DNA from: JALYUA01 sp038229875 | GTDB lineage: Bacteria; Acidobacteriota; Thermoanaerobaculia; UBA5066; Gp7-AA6 | NCBI GenBank assembly: GCA_038229875.1 | Contig: JBBROA010000055.1 | Span: 1-26,551, forward strand | Length of the DNA stretch: 26,551 nt | Reading direction: 5' to 3' | Shown: one piece after another, positions 24,714-26,551 of the stretch | How the letters are laid out: each line of letters begins with the position of its first letter | How positions within the stretch are numbered: position 1 is the first letter of the stretch | Notes under the pieces: generated by a model | What the model was told of the DNA's origin: nothing | What the model saw: the letters and a program-made list of their open reading frames with translations, nothing else | Database searches by the model: none | Position numbers and translations under genes: made by a program

Positions 24714-24742
24714 ATTGTTTTCTCCGCGAGAGCCCCTGTCAA
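24714..24742 (-). promoter_or_regulatory. dnaB promoter (TTGACA, 17 bp, AACAAT)
   Basis: On the minus strand a perfect -35 TTGACA (24737-24742) and AACAAT (24714-24719, 4 of 6) are separated by 17 bases. The ATG is 16 bases downstream of the -10, so the leader would be about 10 bases, too short for a normal Shine-Dalgarno, and none is seen. Confidence 0.7.
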
Positions 24743-24868
24743 CGCCGCGAGATCTTTTCCGCAGCCGATTTCGAAACGATCCTCGCGTGGGTGCGTCCAG
24801 ATATTTTTTTGTCCGTGATTTCCACAAGCCTATTGGACCGGCCGGGCCGGACAGTTGATGTCCGAGGC
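24743..24868. other. Gap upstream of the dnaB promoter
   Basis: No gene. It holds a small AT-rich patch (ATATTTTTTTG at 24802-24812) and a GC-rich self-complementary stretch, CCGGCC-G-GGCCGG, near 24838-24850. Nothing here could be assigned. Confidence 0.3.
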
Positions 24869-25000
24869 GAGCCGAGCGACCGTCGGGAGCGAGACGGCCG
24901 CGGTAGTCCGCGGTCAACTAGATCGGAGAATCGTGAGCCGGGCGATCACCGGGAGCGAGACGGCCGCGGCAATCCGCGGCCAACCAGATCGGGAATCGAA
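24869..25000. repeat. Two tandem 66-bp repeats, each with a GGCCGCGG/CCGCGG hairpin
   Basis: Copy 1 is 24869-24934 and copy 2 is 24935-25000. They share long identical blocks such as GGGAGCGAGACGGCCGCGG, and most differences are transitions. Each copy can form an 8-bp stem with a 4-base loop. Copy 1 pairs 24896-24903 with 24908-24915 around TAGT, with one G-U pair in plus-strand RNA. Copy 2 pairs 24962-24969 with 24974-24981 around CAAT, perfectly. The layout resembles REP/BIME-type elements. It lies between the DsrE-like gene and dnaB. Confidence 0.8.
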
Positions 25001-25041
25001 GAAAAGCACGCTCGCGTCGACGCTTCCCCTCACGCCCTCCC

Positions 25042-25467
25042 TCACCAGATAAACGCCCGCTCCGCCGAACGGATCAGCGATATGGCCGTGGGCCATCCGA
25101 TCACGTCGTCGACCCGGCCGCGGCCGCTCTCGTCCGCTCCGGTCCTTCGGCCGGCGACGAGGGTCGCGGAGCAGGCGAGATAACGGACGTTTCCCGTGGC
25201 GCGCGCTTCCGCGAAAAGGCGGCCGGCTCCGGCGGAGGTCCCGGGCTCGATCGCGTCCTCCTCCAGGTCGAGGTCCCCCGCGGCGAGCGCCCGGAACGCG
25301 CCGTCGAACCAGACGATCGTCACGGATAGCCCCAGAGAAACCGCGGCCGCCGTCATGGCCGCCGCTTCGTACAGGACTTCCCCGGAGCCGCGCTGCAGGA
25401 GGAGGACCCATACGGGCCTCGGGACCGGACGAACCGCGAGCGTGTCGTCGCCCGGGGCCTCCGTCAC
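25042..25467 (-). CDS. DsrE-family-like protein
   Basis: Small protein of 141 residues that starts with GTG at 25467, overlapping the PHP gene stop by 4 bp (GTGA). It has a Rossmann-like alpha/beta pattern with the strand-helix WVLLLQRGSGEVLYEAAAMTAAAVSLGLSVTIVWFDGAFRAL, then RYLACSATL with a single Cys (C99), and a C-terminal VDDVIGWPTAISLIRSAERAFIW. This layout matches DsrE/DsrF/YchN-like proteins, some of which carry sulfur on that Cys and others of which have no known activity. No other sulfur-relay gene lies next to it. Assignment rests on pattern only. Confidence 0.65.
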   Translation of the reverse strand: MTEAPGDDTLAVRPVPRPVWVLLLQRGSGEVLYEAAAMTAAAVSLGLSVTIVWFDGAFRALAAGDLDLEEDAIEPGTSAGAGRLFAEARATGNVRYLACSATLVAGRRTGADESGRGRVDDVIGWPTAISLIRSAERAFIW

Positions 25468-26288
25468 TCGCGCCGCGCGCGGGCCCGCAGGATCCCGAGC
25501 ATCTCCGCGGATCCGACGACGCCCCCCGGGAGCTTCCGCCCCTCCGGCGTCCCGTGAAAGTCGCTCCCCGCCGTCACCGCGAGGTCGAGCTCCCGGGCGA
25601 GATTTCCGAACCGGGCTTCCAATTCCGGGCCGTGGTCCGGATGAAAGACCTCGATCGCGTCCAGACCCTCGGACGCGAGCACCCGGGCCAAGCCTTCGGG
25701 GTCCTTGTACCAGCACGCGTGCGCGAGCGAAGAGACCCCTCCCGCCTCCCGCACCGCGCGGACGACGTCGAGAGCGGGCCACTTTCCCGACGCCACGTAC
25801 CAGGGATGGTCGCGCCCGAGGAAGCGCTCGAACGCCTCGTCGTGCGACGACGCGTGTCCCGCCCGGACGAGGGCGCGAGCGATGTGAGGGCGGGCCCAGA
25901 CGCCATCGCCGATCTCCGCGCGGAGAGCGTCGAGGTCGAGCGGGTAGCCCGCTTCGACCAGCTTCTCCGCCATCCGTTCGCCGCGCGTCCGCCGGCTCTC
26001 CTGCCGCTCGGAGAGCCGGGCGTTGAAGGAGGCGTTCTTCTCGTCGACAAAGAGCGCCAGGATGTGAATGTCGTCCTGCCCCTGAAAATCCGCCGAAATC
26101 TCGGCCCCGGAGATCAGCTCGATCCCGAGTTTCGCCGCCTCCTCGCGGGCCTCCGGAAGACCCTGGAGAGTGTCGTGATCGGTCAGCGCAAAGGCGTCGA
26201 TTCCCGCGTTCGCCATGCGGCGCACGAGCTCCGCCGGCCGGTCCAGTCCGTCGGAGCAGTTCGAATGGCTGTGCATGTCGATGCGCAT
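25464..26288 (-). CDS. PHP-domain metal-dependent phosphoesterase
   Basis: Protein of 274 residues of the PHP superfamily, closest in layout to YciV/RNase AM-type enzymes that hydrolyse 3',5'-nucleoside bisphosphates or short RNA 5' ends. Metal-binding motifs in order: HSHSNCSDG (6-14), ALTDHDTLQG (34-43), GAEIS, then ARPHIARALV, AHACW, FHPDH and GSDFHGTPEG near the end. The insert (about 110-170) between the halves is typical of this subgroup. Histidinol phosphatase is less likely, since the HDT and C-terminal arrangement is of the YciV type. The start is ATG at 26288; TAAGAT lies 6 bases upstream. The DsrE-like gene overlaps its stop. Confidence 0.88.
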   Translation of the reverse strand: MRIDMHSHSNCSDGLDRPAELVRRMANAGIDAFALTDHDTLQGLPEAREEAAKLGIELISGAEISADFQGQDDIHILALFVDEKNASFNARLSERQESRRTRGERMAEKLVEAGYPLDLDALRAEIGDGVWARPHIARALVRAGHASSHDEAFERFLGRDHPWYVASGKWPALDVVRAVREAGGVSSLAHACWYKDPEGLARVLASEGLDAIEVFHPDHGPELEARFGNLARELDLAVTAGSDFHGTPEGRKLPGGVVGSAEMLGILRARARRE

Positions 26289-26294
26289 CAGGCG

Positions 26295-26300
26295 ATCTTA
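26295..26300 (-). promoter_or_regulatory. Possible -10 box of the PHP gene
   Basis: The minus strand reads TAAGAT (5 of 6 to TATAAT) 6 bases before the ATG; no -35 match at 17 bases. It is consistent with a leaderless start. Confidence 0.4.
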
Positions 26301-26370
26301 GCCGCCCTTCACTCTCCTCGCGCGAACCGGCCGCCCCTGTTGACCTGAACCCGAATCCGACGGCACGGCG

Positions 26371-26551
26371 TCAGCGGTTCTTGCGGCCCTTGCGCCCCTT
26401 CTTGCCCGAGCGGCCCCGGCCGCCGTCCTCGTCGTCGTCTTGGGACCTCCGGCGGTCGCCGTCGACATCGCCGTCTCCCTCGATGCCGAACGCGATTTTG
26501 ACGTTCACCTTGTAGTCGACCAGCTCGCCGCCCTCGACGCGCGCGGTCCAA
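26371..26551 (-). CDS. Dodecin-like flavin-binding protein, C-terminal part (runs off the window)
   Basis: The last 59 residues of a gene cut by the right edge. The frame reads WTARVEGGELVDYKVNVKIA followed by FGIEG, the C-terminal beta hairpin of dodecins, small dodecameric proteins that store or buffer flavins. The dodecin core normally ends right after this strand. Here it is followed by about 35 extra residues, first acidic (DGDVDGD, DDDEDGG) and then very basic (GRSGKKGRKGRKNR). The N-terminal part with the usual KxxEIxGxS motif is outside the window. The tail could bind nucleic acid or sit on the surface of the shell. An alternative frame in the same stretch gives an Arg-rich shadow and was not used. 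Confidence 0.75.
   Translation of the reverse strand, partial: WTARVEGGELVDYKVNVKIAFGIEGDGDVDGDRRRSQDDDEDGGRGRSGKKGRKGRKNR

Noticed and set aside
24698..24742. Longer dnaB start at TTG 24742
   Set aside because: That TTG is the first three bases of a TTGACA -35 box with a -10 at 17 bp spacing, so transcription probably begins downstream of it.
24869..25000. CRISPR array
   Set aside because: Only two copies, directly adjacent, with no spacers and no cas genes.
24855..25052. Small repeat protein encoded by the 66-bp repeats (period of 22 codons)
   Set aside because: The repeat length is a multiple of three, but the frame lacks a ribosome binding site. The conserved hairpin explains the repeat better than a peptide does.
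23315..25183. Plus-strand open frame of about 620 codons across dnaB and the tandem repeats
   Set aside because: It is antisense to dnaB, whose protein motifs are unmistakable. The long open frame comes from high GC content; its translation is Arg/Glu-rich with no motif.

Overview
The window is a GC-rich bacterial chromosome segment with tightly packed, mostly housekeeping genes. Almost everything lies on the minus strand. The exception is a plus-strand island of three genes at about 14.8-17.3 kb. An MCE/Mla lipid-transport cassette, a predicted lipoprotein and hexapeptide acyltransferases point to a Gram-negative (diderm) cell. The gene set, the LPXTG-like tail on one protein and frequent promoter boxes lying directly against start codons would fit Acidobacteriota. 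That placement is inference, not proof. No rRNA, tRNA, CRISPR array, insertion sequence or phage gene was seen.

Layout on the minus strand, read from high to low coordinates: a dodecin-like gene cut by the window edge (26.4-26.55 kb); a PHP phosphoesterase overlapping a DsrE-like gene (25.0-26.3 kb); a 299-bp gap with two 66-bp tandem repeats; dnaB with a recognisable promoter; a 341-bp gap full of inverted repeats; then alr-mlaE-mlaF-mlaD-radA, in which alr, mlaE, mlaF and mlaD overlap end to end. After the plus-strand island come pepA, a hexapeptide acyltransferase, and a long run recN-thiF/moeB-like-tsaC-gamma carbonic anhydrase-hisS-aspS-aroB with several 4-bp overlaps. Next are an HD-GYP sensor protein, a TPR lipoprotein, ftsY, and a ribD gene cut by the left edge.

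The plus-strand island holds purC followed by the most unusual pair in the window. The first gene encodes a secreted protein with an Ig-like domain, a Ser/Thr/Asn-rich linker and a C-terminal sortase-type tail (MPRTAS, hydrophobic stretch, basic end). It has a sigma-54-like promoter and a strong ribosome binding site. The second gene, after a 9-bp hairpin, encodes a class D sortase-like protein in which both the catalytic His and Cys positions are proline (P109, P165), while the Arg position (R177) and the fold motifs remain. The pair looks like a sorting substrate with a catalytically dead sortase homologue.

Other points of interest are an MlaD protein with a roughly 190-residue beta-rich, possibly outer-membrane-barrel C-terminus, two repeat-rich intergenic regions, a dodecin with a long charged tail, and a recurring -10 box 6-9 bases before the start codon of most operon-leading genes, which suggests leaderless transcription.
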